Source: M0027 sp021713415 (lineage in GTDB: Bacteria > Pseudomonadota > Gammaproteobacteria > Francisellales > Francisellaceae). From it: a stretch of DNA of 50,999 nt. Shown here one piece after another: positions 9,282-17,618 of the stretch (the stretch's first letter is position 1; each line of letters starts with the position of its first letter). The notes beneath the pieces were generated by a model, which was given only the letters and a program-made list of their open reading frames with translations, did not search any database and was not told where the DNA came from. The translations under genes and the position numbers were made by a program. Location of the stretch: contig JAKJJQ010000020.1 in NCBI GenBank assembly GCA_021713415.1, positions 1 through 50,999 on the forward strand, in the 5' to 3' direction.

Positions 9282-9401
9282 AGAAATTGTCTTTGATTGC
9301 TTAAATTTTTCATAATAATTTCAGTTTAATTTGCTTACTAATCTAGTTAGTCTAATTAAAGTTATATTAACAGTATAAATATGATGTGGGGTTGTATCAT
9401 T

Positions 9402-10178
9402 ATGCTAAGACTAAACCAATTGACTTATTTAATAGCATTACTATTTTTACCTGTGTTTGCATATGCAGGGTGTAAAAGTAAAGCAGTTGTTAAGATTAAA
9501 AATTCTTGTCCATTTACGTTAAAAGTAAATGTAGATGATAAGAAAACGATAAAAATTAATCCTGGAGATACACAAGAGGTTGCATCAATATCAAATGATA
9601 CGGTTAATTTTGATGATGGAATCGTGGTAGGTAATGCTAAAATTAAAACATCATCTAGTGGTAATGGTACGACTAAGTGTAAATGGCATGTTGAATATAC
9701 TTATTATAATGGATTTGATGATCCTCAAGGTTTAAATGATGGATTAGATAATTTTAGTAAAAGTAATTCTAACTGGCTTGGAGTGAAACAAACTGGAACA
9801 TGGAAGTTCAATTTAAATATGTGCCAAGGAGGGTATAAATTAAAGCCAACAACAATTGGTTTAGGCAGAGTAAATGTTGAAAAAAATAATACACCGGATT
9901 CAGATGGTTATATTATTTTAAGTGGAGCTGATGATAATAATAGTTATCCTATGTATGATTTTAATTTTACTTCAACAACAACTGCATGTCATTTAAAATA
10001 TGATTACTCAGGAAATCATTATGTTTTATCTTGTGATCAAGGTAATGTGAAAGGTTTTTTTATGAATGATAACAAAGATCTTGTGTTTATGTGTCAACAA
10101 GATGCTTCTGGTCACTCAAAGTGCCCCTATATAACACCTAGAGGATCAAATAACTATCAGTATAACTACAAGAGTTAA
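9402..10178 (+). CDS. Secreted eight-cysteine protein, dotA-flanking paralog 2
   Basis: A 258-residue product if started at ATG 9402, with a clean signal peptide (LIALLFLPVFAYA-GC). An earlier ATG at 9381 would add seven residues (MMWGCII). I prefer 9402 because the sequence TGGGGTTGT just upstream is conserved at the same distance before the start of the neighbouring paralog. The mature protein begins with Cys, then KNSCPFTLKVNV, INPGDTQEV, KPTTIGLGRVNVEKNN, and TTTACHLKYDYSG through to a C-terminal Tyr/Asn-rich tail. It is very close to paralog 3, less so to paralog 1. Its eight cysteines are predicted to form disulfides after export. Function unknown. It lies 120 bases after dotA. Confidence 0.75.
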   Translation: MLRLNQLTYLIALLFLPVFAYAGCKSKAVVKIKNSCPFTLKVNVDDKKTIKINPGDTQEVASISNDTVNFDDGIVVGNAKIKTSSSGNGTTKCKWHVEYTYYNGFDDPQGLNDGLDNFSKSNSNWLGVKQTGTWKFNLNMCQGGYKLKPTTIGLGRVNVEKNNTPDSDGYIILSGADDNNSYPMYDFNFTSTTTACHLKYDYSGNHYVLSCDQGNVKGFFMNDNKDLVFMCQQDASGHSKCPYITPRGSNNYQYNYKS

Positions 10179-10209
10179 CTTGTATTTACCCTAATTAATA
10201 AGTTTTATT

Positions 10210-10239
10210 ACTGAGATTTTTCTTAATAATTTCAGTTTT
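10210..10239 (+). terminator. Rho-independent terminator after paralog 2
   Basis: ACTGAGA (10210-10216) pairs with TTTCAGT (10230-10236) with one G-T pair, a 13-base loop and a T-rich tail. It has the same architecture as the terminator at 5983-6014, so the hairpin appears to have been duplicated with the gene. Confidence 0.55.
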
Positions 10240-10318
10240 ATTTGATTATTAGTTTAGATAGCCTAAAAACACATTTTATATATAAAAATAATAAATATGT
10301 GATTGGGGTTGTGTGAAT

Positions 10319-11092
10319 ATGGTAAAATCTAAGCAGTTAATCAGCATAATAATAACATTATTATTACCAATACTCTCTTATGCTAGTTGTAAAAGTAAAG
10401 CACAAGTTACAATTAAAAATTCATGTCCATTTACATTAAATGTAACGGTTAATAATGGTTCATCTCAAAGTATTGATCCAGGGAGCAGTAAGCAAGTTGC
10501 TTCTGTATCTAATGGCGAAATTGATTTTAATGATGGTATTGTTAGTGGTACAGCATGGATTAAAACATCAGCAAGTGGTTGGGATAATTTCTTTGGTCAT
10601 GATTGTACAGCCAAAGTGCAATCATCTTCATCTTATAATTTTGATGCTGGTAGTCAGTTAGCAACCCAAACAACAAATGGAAGCCCTAGCTGGTCAGGTG
10701 CAACAGGTACTTGGAAATTTAATCTCACTATTTGTGAAGGGGGTTATAAACTAACACCAACAACGATTGGTTTAGGTAAAGTATCTATTGAAAAAAATAA
10801 TTCACCAGATACTGATGGATATGTCACTTTAAGTAGTGCTGATGATAATAATAGTTACCCAATGTATGATTTTCATTTTACTTCAACAACAACTGCATGC
10901 CATTTAAAATATGATTACTCAGGAAAACATTATATCCTATCTTGTGACCAAGGTAATGTGAAAGGCTTTTTTATGAATGATAACAAAAATCTTATATTTA
11001 TGTGTCAGCAAGATGCTTCAGGTGATTCAAAATGTCCATATGTAACACCTAAAGGATCAAATAATAGCTATCAGTATAATTATTTGAGTTAA
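10319..11092 (+). CDS. Secreted eight-cysteine protein, dotA-flanking paralog 3
   Basis: The tandem partner of the gene at 9402. The preferred start is ATG 10319 (257 residues); GTG 10313 would add two. The signal peptide ends at SYA-SC. Blocks shared with paralog 2 are KNSCPFTLNVTV, IDPGSSKQVASVSNG, TPTTIGLGKVSIEKNN, DDNNSYPMYDF and TTTACHLKYDYSGKHY, with the final third nearly identical. The central segment (about 80-125) is more variable and differs in length, so that part diverges fastest. The upstream regions of the two genes are also alike over about 45 bases (TAATAATTTCAGTTT onward), so the duplicated unit included the regulatory region. Confidence 0.75.
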   Translation: MVKSKQLISIIITLLLPILSYASCKSKAQVTIKNSCPFTLNVTVNNGSSQSIDPGSSKQVASVSNGEIDFNDGIVSGTAWIKTSASGWDNFFGHDCTAKVQSSSSYNFDAGSQLATQTTNGSPSWSGATGTWKFNLTICEGGYKLTPTTIGLGKVSIEKNNSPDTDGYVTLSSADDNNSYPMYDFHFTSTTTACHLKYDYSGKHYILSCDQGNVKGFFMNDNKNLIFMCQQDASGDSKCPYVTPKGSNNSYQYNYLS

Positions 11093-11104
11093 GATAGATA
11101 ATTA

Positions 11105-12024
11105 TTAAGGTGGTGGACTCCCAGAAAACTGTGGGCAGGCAGGCATTGTTTCTGCTGCTGTTTGGAAAAGTGATTCAGGAAATTTATTTTTAATCTCTTT
11201 AACTTTTTCTTGTTGTTTATTCCGAGCACTTTCTAGTTCTTTTGTAAAATCTTCTATATTTTCATTTTGTAACTGCAGGTTATCTTTTTGTATATATATC
11301 TTCTCAAGATTGATACCGATATTGGCGCACTCGTCAAGAACATTTTTAAAATCATCTAGTTTCCAGCCACCATAGATATAGGCTGTGCCACCATTAACTT
11401 TAATCATATTTGCAACTAATTTAGCATCGACTTGACCTTCAATGGTTGCTTGTTTTTTAGTATGATCTTGTTTGATAGTACATTGTTTTTCATCATTACT
11501 ATTGTTTTTGTATGTGGTTTCAATTGTGTCCTTATTTTTTTTTGATTTAACAGTCCAATTTTTATCAATTTTATTAAATTTATTTTTAATTTTAGTATCA
11601 TTTTCCTGATATTTATCCAGGTTTGAAGTAAATATACCCGTTTTAGGTTTGTTCGGGTAATAGTTTTTTGATGGTAATTCTAAGGCAATTTTTAATGACT
11701 TTTTATCTTCTTCTCCATAAGACCATTGGAGTAGTTTTTTTAGGTCATTATTGTCTAATTCAGCGGTATTATTATCATTGGAAACAACAATGTTTTCGCC
11801 ACCAACACTATTGCTAGTAAATTTTTTTATAAGTTGTGTCTTTTTTAATCTTTCATATATTTTATTATCATTAATAAGTTTTTTTAGATAACTTTCTTTT
11901 TCTTTGGTAGAAAAATTTTTGAAAAAATTATCATTATTATTATCATTAATGTTTTTTATATTATGTTTAAGATTTTGATATTTATCTGGATATTTTTTTT
12001 AAGATCTTCTAATGATTTCCCCAC
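11105..12024 (-). pseudogene. Lys/Asn-rich orphan gene split by a frameshift in an A8 tract
   Basis: GTG at 12024-12022 with AGGAG 8 bases upstream starts a frame that begins VGKSLEDLKK and runs into eight A residues (T8 on the plus strand, 11993-12000). It then stops about 14 codons later. The neighbouring frame is open from just past that tract to the stop at 11105, with no ATG until 11407. One more A, or two fewer, would join both into about 306 residues. The joined product would be hydrophilic, rich in Lys, Asn and Asp, with the stretches FTSNSVGGENIVVSN, NGGTAYIYGGWKLDDF and a coiled-coil-like region near the C-terminus. No family is recognised. The options are a recent pseudogene, transcriptional slippage on the A-tract, or a sequencing error. 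I prefer to record it as broken but possibly expressed. Confidence 0.65.
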
Positions 12025-12169
12025 AATAAAAACTCCTATTATTATATTTATAATTTAATTATAAAACGCAATGCTTCTTAATTAAATAATATTATTTGAT
12101 TACTATGTTGTCAATAATTATTTTAAATTAAGTAAAATAGCAGGCTTTGATATCGTTTGAAAATTAAGG

Positions 12170-12180
12170 TGATATATAAT
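12170..12180 (+). promoter_or_regulatory. Extended -10 element upstream of sodC
   Basis: TGATATATAAT contains TG-A-TATATA (extended -10), overlapping a perfect TATAAT at 12175-12180. No good -35 is present at the normal distance. It lies about 70 bases before the sodC start. Confidence 0.4.
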
Positions 12181-12247
12181 CTTAACTGGATAAAACAACA
12201 AGAACTAAGCATAATAAACTTAAAGTTTTTAAAAGGAGTATTGATAG

Positions 12248-12775
12248 ATGTTTAAAAAGGTATTGGTTGTTTTATTAATGGTTTTAGCATCACAAGCATT
12301 TGCGCATAGCCAAGTAGAAGTTGTGAAAATGTATTTGGTTTCAACTAAAGGAATGGGTGCTGAAATTGGTACAATTACATTTAAAGATACAGCAAATGGT
12401 TTATTGGTTGTGCCTAATTTAAAAGGCTTAACACCAGGTGTTCATGGTTTACATATTCATCAAAATCCTTCTTGTATGTCCGCTAAAAAGGATGGAAAAC
12501 TAGTACCAGCATTAAAAGCCGGGGGACATTATGATCCTGAGAATACCAACCAACATTTAGGGCCTTATAATGCAAATGGTCATTTAGGAGATTTACCAGC
12601 TTTAACCGTGAATCAAAATGGTACAGCTACTTTACCTGTATTAGCACCAAGGCTAAAATTAGCTATGATTGATCATCATGCATTAATGATTCATCAAGGG
12701 GGTGATAATTACTCAGATCATCCACAAGCTTTAGGCGGAGGTGGTGCACGAGTTGCTTGTGGGGTAATAGAATAA
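12248..12775 (+). CDS. sodC: Periplasmic Cu/Zn superoxide dismutase
   Basis: It converts superoxide to hydrogen peroxide and oxygen in the periplasm, a defence often linked to survival in phagocytes. The 175-residue precursor has a signal peptide (residues 1-19, ending SQAFA-HS). The metal ligands are recognisable: HGLHIHQNPSC with the copper histidines, GGHYDPENTNQHLGPYNANGHLGDLP with the bridging and zinc His and Asp, and DHHALMIHQGGDNYSDHP with a further copper His. The disulfide cysteines are those of NPSC and ARVACGVIE. The start has AAAAGGAG 10 bases upstream. The next gene starts 27 bases later and may be co-transcribed. Confidence 0.95.
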   Translation: MFKKVLVVLLMVLASQAFAHSQVEVVKMYLVSTKGMGAEIGTITFKDTANGLLVVPNLKGLTPGVHGLHIHQNPSCMSAKKDGKLVPALKAGGHYDPENTNQHLGPYNANGHLGDLPALTVNQNGTATLPVLAPRLKLAMIDHHALMIHQGGDNYSDHPQALGGGGARVACGVIE

Positions 12776-12802
12776 CATTATCTAGTATTTGGAGTTTTGC
12801 TA

Positions 12803-13945
12803 GTGGCATTAGAAATACAAAATAAATTTGAAAAAAGTGCTTTATGGCGATTGAAAGTTCGTTTGCAATTTAGTGGTTGGCTGCAGTATATTATCCATGC
12901 AGTATGGGTTGTGGTTTTATACTTAATTGCAGGTATTGGTTGGCTTATTGGTTACTGGCAAATTATTTTATTCTGGCTGCCATTTGTTCTTGCTATTTTT
13001 TTTACTATTGCATTGATAGGAACTATTCTAATCGTTAAATATGGTTTACACCCGCAAGAGAGGACTCCAAAACCAAATGATGGTCTTGATGAATTTACTT
13101 TAATGAGGAAACGCCATTCTTGTCGATCTTTTCAATCTCGTAAATTAACAGAAAAACATTTTAAAGTGTTATCAAATACGATTAACTTTTATACTCAACA
13201 AGAGAATCAACTTGGAAACTTATCAATAAAATTTGAGTATGTTGCAACACCATTAACGGTATGGCCAGTTGTTGGAGCGCATGAGTTTTTAGTTGCAATT
13301 GCCCCAAAAGAATATAGTAGGTTAGCAATTATTGATATTGGTAGAAGCTTACAAAAAATTGTGCACGAGGCTACTAAAATGGGTTTAGCAACGTGTTGGA
13401 TAGGTCCTGGAGCAGATCAAAAAAGTATTATTCAACATCTTGGTGATAAATTTGATTCGAGTAAGGATCATGTAATTTGTGTTTGTGCTATTGGTTATGA
13501 GTCTATGTTTAAGCCATTATTTATACGACTTATTCAAAAATTGCAGCATAAACGATTGCCATTATCACAATTAGTTTTTACAGATGAAAAATTAACAAAA
13601 CCTGCAAATATAATGGAAAAACCATTAGATGAATATGGCCGTTGTTATGAAGTTTGTCAGTGGGCCCCCTCATCCTATAATGGGCAAACAACAAGACTAG
13701 TAGCAGTAATAGATAACACATCAGAAAAAGATAAGTTAGTTAGATTTGATTTTTTGACAGCAACTAAATCTAGGTATTATGCACCTTTAGCGCTTGGTAT
13801 TTGGTGTGCTAATTGGGAAATTGGTTGTTTAGCATTAAATAAAAATGGTCACTTTAGAGTTCTTTCAAATAAAGAGCGTGGTAAAGTTAATATTTCAGAA
13901 TCATCAAACTATGGTATTAGCTGGATAGTTGGTAATATTAAGTAG
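12803..13945 (+). CDS. Membrane-attached double nitroreductase-like protein
   Basis: A 380-residue protein. I choose the GTG at 12803 because GGAG lies 8 bases before it; a TTG two codons earlier would be too close. Residues about 30-80 form two hydrophobic segments. A nitroreductase-like domain follows, with MRKRHSCRSFQSRKL (FMN-phosphate-binding R-x-S-x-R-x-[FY]) and a later DIGRSLQKIVHEATKMGLATCWIGP, as in FMN-dependent nitroreductases. A second, shorter half (CQWAPSSYNGQTTRLVAVID) repeats the APS-x-x-N-x-Q motif. The layout recalls the TM1586-type nitroreductases (PF14512), where two half-domains make one fold. Substrate unknown. It is co-directional with sodC, which suggests a redox-stress context. 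Confidence 0.65.
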   Translation: MALEIQNKFEKSALWRLKVRLQFSGWLQYIIHAVWVVVLYLIAGIGWLIGYWQIILFWLPFVLAIFFTIALIGTILIVKYGLHPQERTPKPNDGLDEFTLMRKRHSCRSFQSRKLTEKHFKVLSNTINFYTQQENQLGNLSIKFEYVATPLTVWPVVGAHEFLVAIAPKEYSRLAIIDIGRSLQKIVHEATKMGLATCWIGPGADQKSIIQHLGDKFDSSKDHVICVCAIGYESMFKPLFIRLIQKLQHKRLPLSQLVFTDEKLTKPANIMEKPLDEYGRCYEVCQWAPSSYNGQTTRLVAVIDNTSEKDKLVRFDFLTATKSRYYAPLALGIWCANWEIGCLALNKNGHFRVLSNKERGKVNISESSNYGISWIVGNIK

Positions 13946-14090
13946 CTTAATAATAATAAAATATTTCAATGTTTCTCATGTTATAACTCTATGGTTTTAA
14001 TAAATATAAACTAAAAAAATTTCATTTAATGCTAGAGAATAATGACTTTATATTACAGCAGTTTTATTTTTAAGCTTTATTTACTCCAAA

Positions 14091-15110
14091 ATGTCTGATT
14101 ATTATGAGATGTGTAAAATTGATCTGGAGGGTAAGTTTATGCCATTTAGCTGTATGAGTGATAATCAACCATCTGATGCAACCGTTAGAGAATGGGATAG
14201 ATATCGTGGTGAATTAAGAGCACTTAATGGAAATGTTATAAGCACTACAAATCGTCATCCAATTATTTATCAAGAACCACAAGGGGCTGTTAATCAACTA
14301 GCAAGAAACGCAAGTAAACTAGAATGTGCAACTTTGAAAAATAATATCCAAGAAAGTGGTAAAGATAATTGGAAACTAACCTCTGCCCGCTTAATTGCTA
14401 TATCACGATTGATAGATACTTATACGATTGATTTTGAAACTACATCTGAAAAATTTATGGGTGATATTACAAATCGTAAAAATCATGGTGATTTAGAATT
14501 AGCAGCTTATCGATTAAAAGAGGCTTATTTAATAGCAATAGAAGCATGTCAAATTGCAATTACTCAAAATAGAGCTAAACGCGATTCAAAAGCAGAAACT
14601 CGTCAGGAAGTAGTTAATGGGTTAATTGGACGTATTCAATTTAGTTTACCTAGGCTAAATCGTATCTTAGAAAATGCAGAAGAAGCGACTATCTCAGCAG
14701 GTTCAGGGTTTAGGAATCTATGCAGCTTACATATGGCAATGAAAACAAATATAGCAGCAGAATATGAAAAGGAATATCAAGGCGCTGCTGGTGTTTTGGT
14801 TATGTTTAGACATGACACAAGAGAAGATGATGTAAAATTTTTACAAAGTTTTACTGACTATGCTGAGAATGATCAGCAGCGCTTAGGTGCATTATTATTA
14901 GTGTATGATAATATATCAAGTAGTAATAGTACTCTAAAACGAATTATTAAAGATACAATTGAGTCATCTTTTCCTGGTGTAGAAGTTGGTCAAGACAATA
15001 GAGATAATCGAAGCTACAAACAACAAGCAATAGATTTTATGAGAGTTAATGATGATTTGATTGATATACCTGAGCATATGAGAGAAACCTCACTTTCTGC
15101 ACATAGATAA
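14091..15110 (+). CDS. Orphan cytoplasmic protein, possible effector
   Basis: Not recognised. The 339-residue product has no signal peptide and no membrane segment and looks largely alpha-helical, with alternating charged and Ala/Leu residues between about 75 and 330. There are Cys residues near the start (MSDYYEMCKIDLEGKF, MPFSC). The C-terminal 30 residues are polar with a scatter of acidic residues, as in many Dot/Icm substrates, but that is weak evidence. No clear ribosome-binding site precedes ATG 14091, so a downstream Met (for example in YEMCK) remains possible. It stands alone between sodC/nitroreductase and a convergent esterase gene. Confidence 0.55.
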   Translation: MSDYYEMCKIDLEGKFMPFSCMSDNQPSDATVREWDRYRGELRALNGNVISTTNRHPIIYQEPQGAVNQLARNASKLECATLKNNIQESGKDNWKLTSARLIAISRLIDTYTIDFETTSEKFMGDITNRKNHGDLELAAYRLKEAYLIAIEACQIAITQNRAKRDSKAETRQEVVNGLIGRIQFSLPRLNRILENAEEATISAGSGFRNLCSLHMAMKTNIAAEYEKEYQGAAGVLVMFRHDTREDDVKFLQSFTDYAENDQQRLGALLLVYDNISSSNSTLKRIIKDTIESSFPGVEVGQDNRDNRSYKQQAIDFMRVNDDLIDIPEHMRETSLSAHR

Positions 15111-15130
15111 AGTTATACATCCATTTATTT

Positions 15131-16048
15131 TTACAAATTATTAATCCATTGGCTTGTTTCTTCTATTGCTTTAAGGGCATCTTCAATCACACCAATATAG
15201 CCGATAAATCCATGGACCATTTGTTTATAAGTTTTAACAGTTACTATATTATTATTTTCTTTTAGTTTTTCAGCATAGGCAATGCCTTCATCATGCAGTG
15301 GATCTAGTTCAGGTAGGATAATTAGAGCAGGTGGCAGATGATCAAAATTTTCAAAGTATATTGGTGAAAAATTAGGTAGATAACGATCAGCATCTGATCT
15401 AGCATAATTACTGTAAAACCACTCAAGCCAATTTCGATCCAACATATAGATAGAATCGGTATAGGTTTTTTTTGAAGGGTAGTTGTAGTCTGCATCAACT
15501 GCAGGATACCAAAGTACTTGTGCTTTGGGTTTCATTAGTTCATTTTTAGTTAAATGTGCTAATGTGGCAGTTATGTTGCCACCAGCGCTGTCACCGATAA
15601 CAATAATCTGATCAGGTTTAGCATTTAAAGACACTGCATTTTTCACTAGCCAGTGGTAACTATCAATTGCATCTTCCAAAGCAGCAGGAAATTTATGTTC
15701 AGGTGCTAAGCGATAGTCGATGGATAATACTTGTGATTTAGACTCATCAGCTAAATAGTCACAAATCAGTTGATAGGTATCAATAGAGCCTAAACTCCAG
15801 CCACCACCATGTATGAATAAGATAATATTATCATTATGGTTGTGGGGTGTATAAAGCCGTGCATCTAGCTGATGAAAGCGAGTGTCTATGGAGATATTGG
15901 TATGCGTAATTTCAGGCTTAATGCTTGTAGAGTAAAATGTTGCAATTCGTTCAGCCCATAATTTACGTTGTTCTTTTGCAGGTTGTGATTTGAAATAGCT
16001 AATCATTGGATCTGCTATTAGTTTTTGTAATACTGGATGAATCACCAT
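15131..16048 (-). CDS. Alpha/beta hydrolase, hormone-sensitive-lipase family esterase
   Basis: A 305-residue carboxylesterase/lipase of family IV. The oxyanion-hole motif is LFIHGGGWSLGS, the nucleophile elbow is VIGDSAGGN, the acid is the Asp in ELDPLHDEG and the base the His in MVHGFIGY. All catalytic elements are intact and correctly ordered. No signal peptide is visible, so it acts in the cytoplasm unless secreted otherwise. Natural substrates are probably short-chain esters. The gene converges on 14091-15110 with only 20 bases between stops, and is followed upstream by a separate EamA transporter gene. Confidence 0.85.
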   Translation of the reverse strand: MVIHPVLQKLIADPMISYFKSQPAKEQRKLWAERIATFYSTSIKPEITHTNISIDTRFHQLDARLYTPHNHNDNIILFIHGGGWSLGSIDTYQLICDYLADESKSQVLSIDYRLAPEHKFPAALEDAIDSYHWLVKNAVSLNAKPDQIIVIGDSAGGNITATLAHLTKNELMKPKAQVLWYPAVDADYNYPSKKTYTDSIYMLDRNWLEWFYSNYARSDADRYLPNFSPIYFENFDHLPPALIILPELDPLHDEGIAYAEKLKENNNIVTVKTYKQMVHGFIGYIGVIEDALKAIEETSQWINNL

Positions 16049-16167
16049 ACTTAATTCCTTGATGAGATAGCAATTGCTAAATTAGAAGTTTGATGATTTA
16101 TTTTAATTTATATGTTTAATTTGTAAAGGTATGTTACTTTATATTTAATTTTGTGAAGTTATACTAT

Positions 16168-17097
16168 TTAATTAATTTTGAGTTTTTTAAATTTTAATTT
16201 TGGCATATTATTAATCAGCATTGCACCAATAATCATGACTAAAGCAATGATAGTTGATAGATATAGATGATCTCCCATGAATAAAACGCCAGCAAAAGCA
16301 CTGACTAGAGGCGCAAGATAATTAACAAATGAGGTAAACGTTACACCAGCGCGCTTAATTAGTTGAATATACAATAAATATGCAATACCTGAAGGAAAAA
16401 TACCTAAGATTAAAACAGTTATTATAGATACAGGTGTAAAGTTTAAATAGGCTTGTGGTTCTTTAATCAGTGTAAATAAAAGCATTGGAACAGCAGCAAT
16501 AATTAAAACATTACGGGTTAATCTAAGTGGTGATTTTTGTTCCATAGTGCGAATAATTATTAATGATGAAGCAAAGCATAATGCACCAAAAAGAATAGCT
16601 AATTCAGCAATTAAATTATTTGATTTACCCATATTAATCGATGGTAATAGTAGAATAACTAACCCTGCAAAGCCAATGATAATACTAGTAATAACACGGA
16701 GTGTTGCTTTTTCAGCGGGAATAAAAAGCGTAGCTAAACAAACTGCAAATAAGGGAATTGTACCCATTAAAATACCAGTGATACTACTATCTACATATTG
16801 TTGTCCCCAGGCAATAGCAATCATTGGTATGATGGTTTCTAAAAATGCAATTGCAATATAACGTATGATAACTGATCGTGTAAGTTTTTGTTGCCTACTT
16901 GATACCTTATGAGCATTATTTTCAAATAATTTAAGCAAAATACATAAAGTTATTGCACCTATGGTTATTCTTGAGGTTGCAAGAATCTCAGGTGAAATAG
17001 ATTTTAGTGCAATACTATTAAAAGCAAACTGTAGTCCCCAGATTAAAGCTAGTATAATTAATAGATAATAACTAACGATTAAACCATTTTTTTTCAT
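16168..17097 (-). CDS. EamA/DMT-family transporter
   Basis: About 309 residues with ten hydrophobic segments arranged as two EamA repeats (about 8-140 and 155-295), a typical drug/metabolite transporter. I start it at ATG 17097 (MKKNGLIVSYY), where GGGAG sits 4 bases upstream; a start 10 codons earlier (17127) lacks such a site and would add a polar tail. A lysine-rich C-terminus (KLKFKKLKIN) faces the cytoplasm. Such carriers export amino acids or other metabolites, but the substrate cannot be read from the sequence. Confidence 0.85.
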   Translation of the reverse strand: MKKNGLIVSYYLLIILALIWGLQFAFNSIALKSISPEILATSRITIGAITLCILLKLFENNAHKVSSRQQKLTRSVIIRYIAIAFLETIIPMIAIAWGQQYVDSSITGILMGTIPLFAVCLATLFIPAEKATLRVITSIIIGFAGLVILLLPSINMGKSNNLIAELAILFGALCFASSLIIIRTMEQKSPLRLTRNVLIIAAVPMLLFTLIKEPQAYLNFTPVSIITVLILGIFPSGIAYLLYIQLIKRAGVTFTSFVNYLAPLVSAFAGVLFMGDHLYLSTIIALVMIIGAMLINNMPKLKFKKLKIN

Positions 17098-17158
17098 AAA
17101 TCTCCCACGAAAAGATTGAAATTTCAATCAAGCACGACAGTTTAGCATATGAATTTAT

Positions 17159-17611
17159 TTAATGATAGATAGTTTTGACTTTGATAAGTTGTGGTTGATA
17201 AGGCAGCCATGGTGGAATATTTTGAGTCAGTCTTGTGGCCTCTTCTTGTGAATGAATAGGGCCAATTAGAATTTGATAAATAAGTTGTGGTTCTTCAGTT
17301 GATTGACTAATATCAACTCGGCGAATAAATACTTGATCATTAGGATAGTGCTGATGGAGTATTTTATAGGCTTCTTTAGCCGCTTGAAAAGAGTAAAATG
17401 AAGCGTATAGTAAAAATGTCATTGTTCTGTAGACAGGCTCTGCTTGAGCTTTTTGATTTGTATTATCTTTAGTTTGTTCAGAAGTATTAGCTTTATTAGT
17501 TTGTTGTGTATTATTTGTAAAATATTGCTTCCATGTACTACAGCTAGTGGTGAAATAGATTAAGCCTATTGTAATAAGATAAAATAAGATTTTAATTAAT
17601 TTTAAACGCAT
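17159..17611 (-). CDS. Lipoprotein with a SPOR-like C-terminal domain
   Basis: A 150-residue protein with an N-terminal hydrophobic segment and lipobox-like FTTSCS (Cys24), so a likely outer-membrane lipoprotein. A Gln/Thr/Lys-rich linker (about 30-58) leads to a C-terminal region with FLLYASFYSFQAAKEAYKIL and YQILIGPIHSQEEATRL. This has the beta-alpha-beta pattern of SPOR domains, which bind denuded septal glycan strands. The domain call is by pattern only. It ends 31 bases from the EamA start and begins 7 bases after the TauE-like gene, so it is probably transcribed with the latter. Confidence 0.65.
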   Translation of the reverse strand: MRLKLIKILFYLITIGLIYFTTSCSTWKQYFTNNTQQTNKANTSEQTKDNTNQKAQAEPVYRTMTFLLYASFYSFQAAKEAYKILHQHYPNDQVFIRRVDISQSTEEPQLIYQILIGPIHSQEEATRLTQNIPPWLPYQPQLIKVKTIYH

Positions 17612-17618
17612 TATCTTT

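Noticed and set aside
9381..9401. Earlier ATG start of paralog 2
   Set aside because: It would put MMWGCII before the signal peptide, and the conserved TGGGGTTGT before the second ATG would then lie inside the coding region.
11416..11601. A 61-residue Lys/Ile-rich frame on the minus strand
   Set aside because: It is a shadow of the long open frame of the broken gene 11105-12024; its composition comes from the A-rich DNA.
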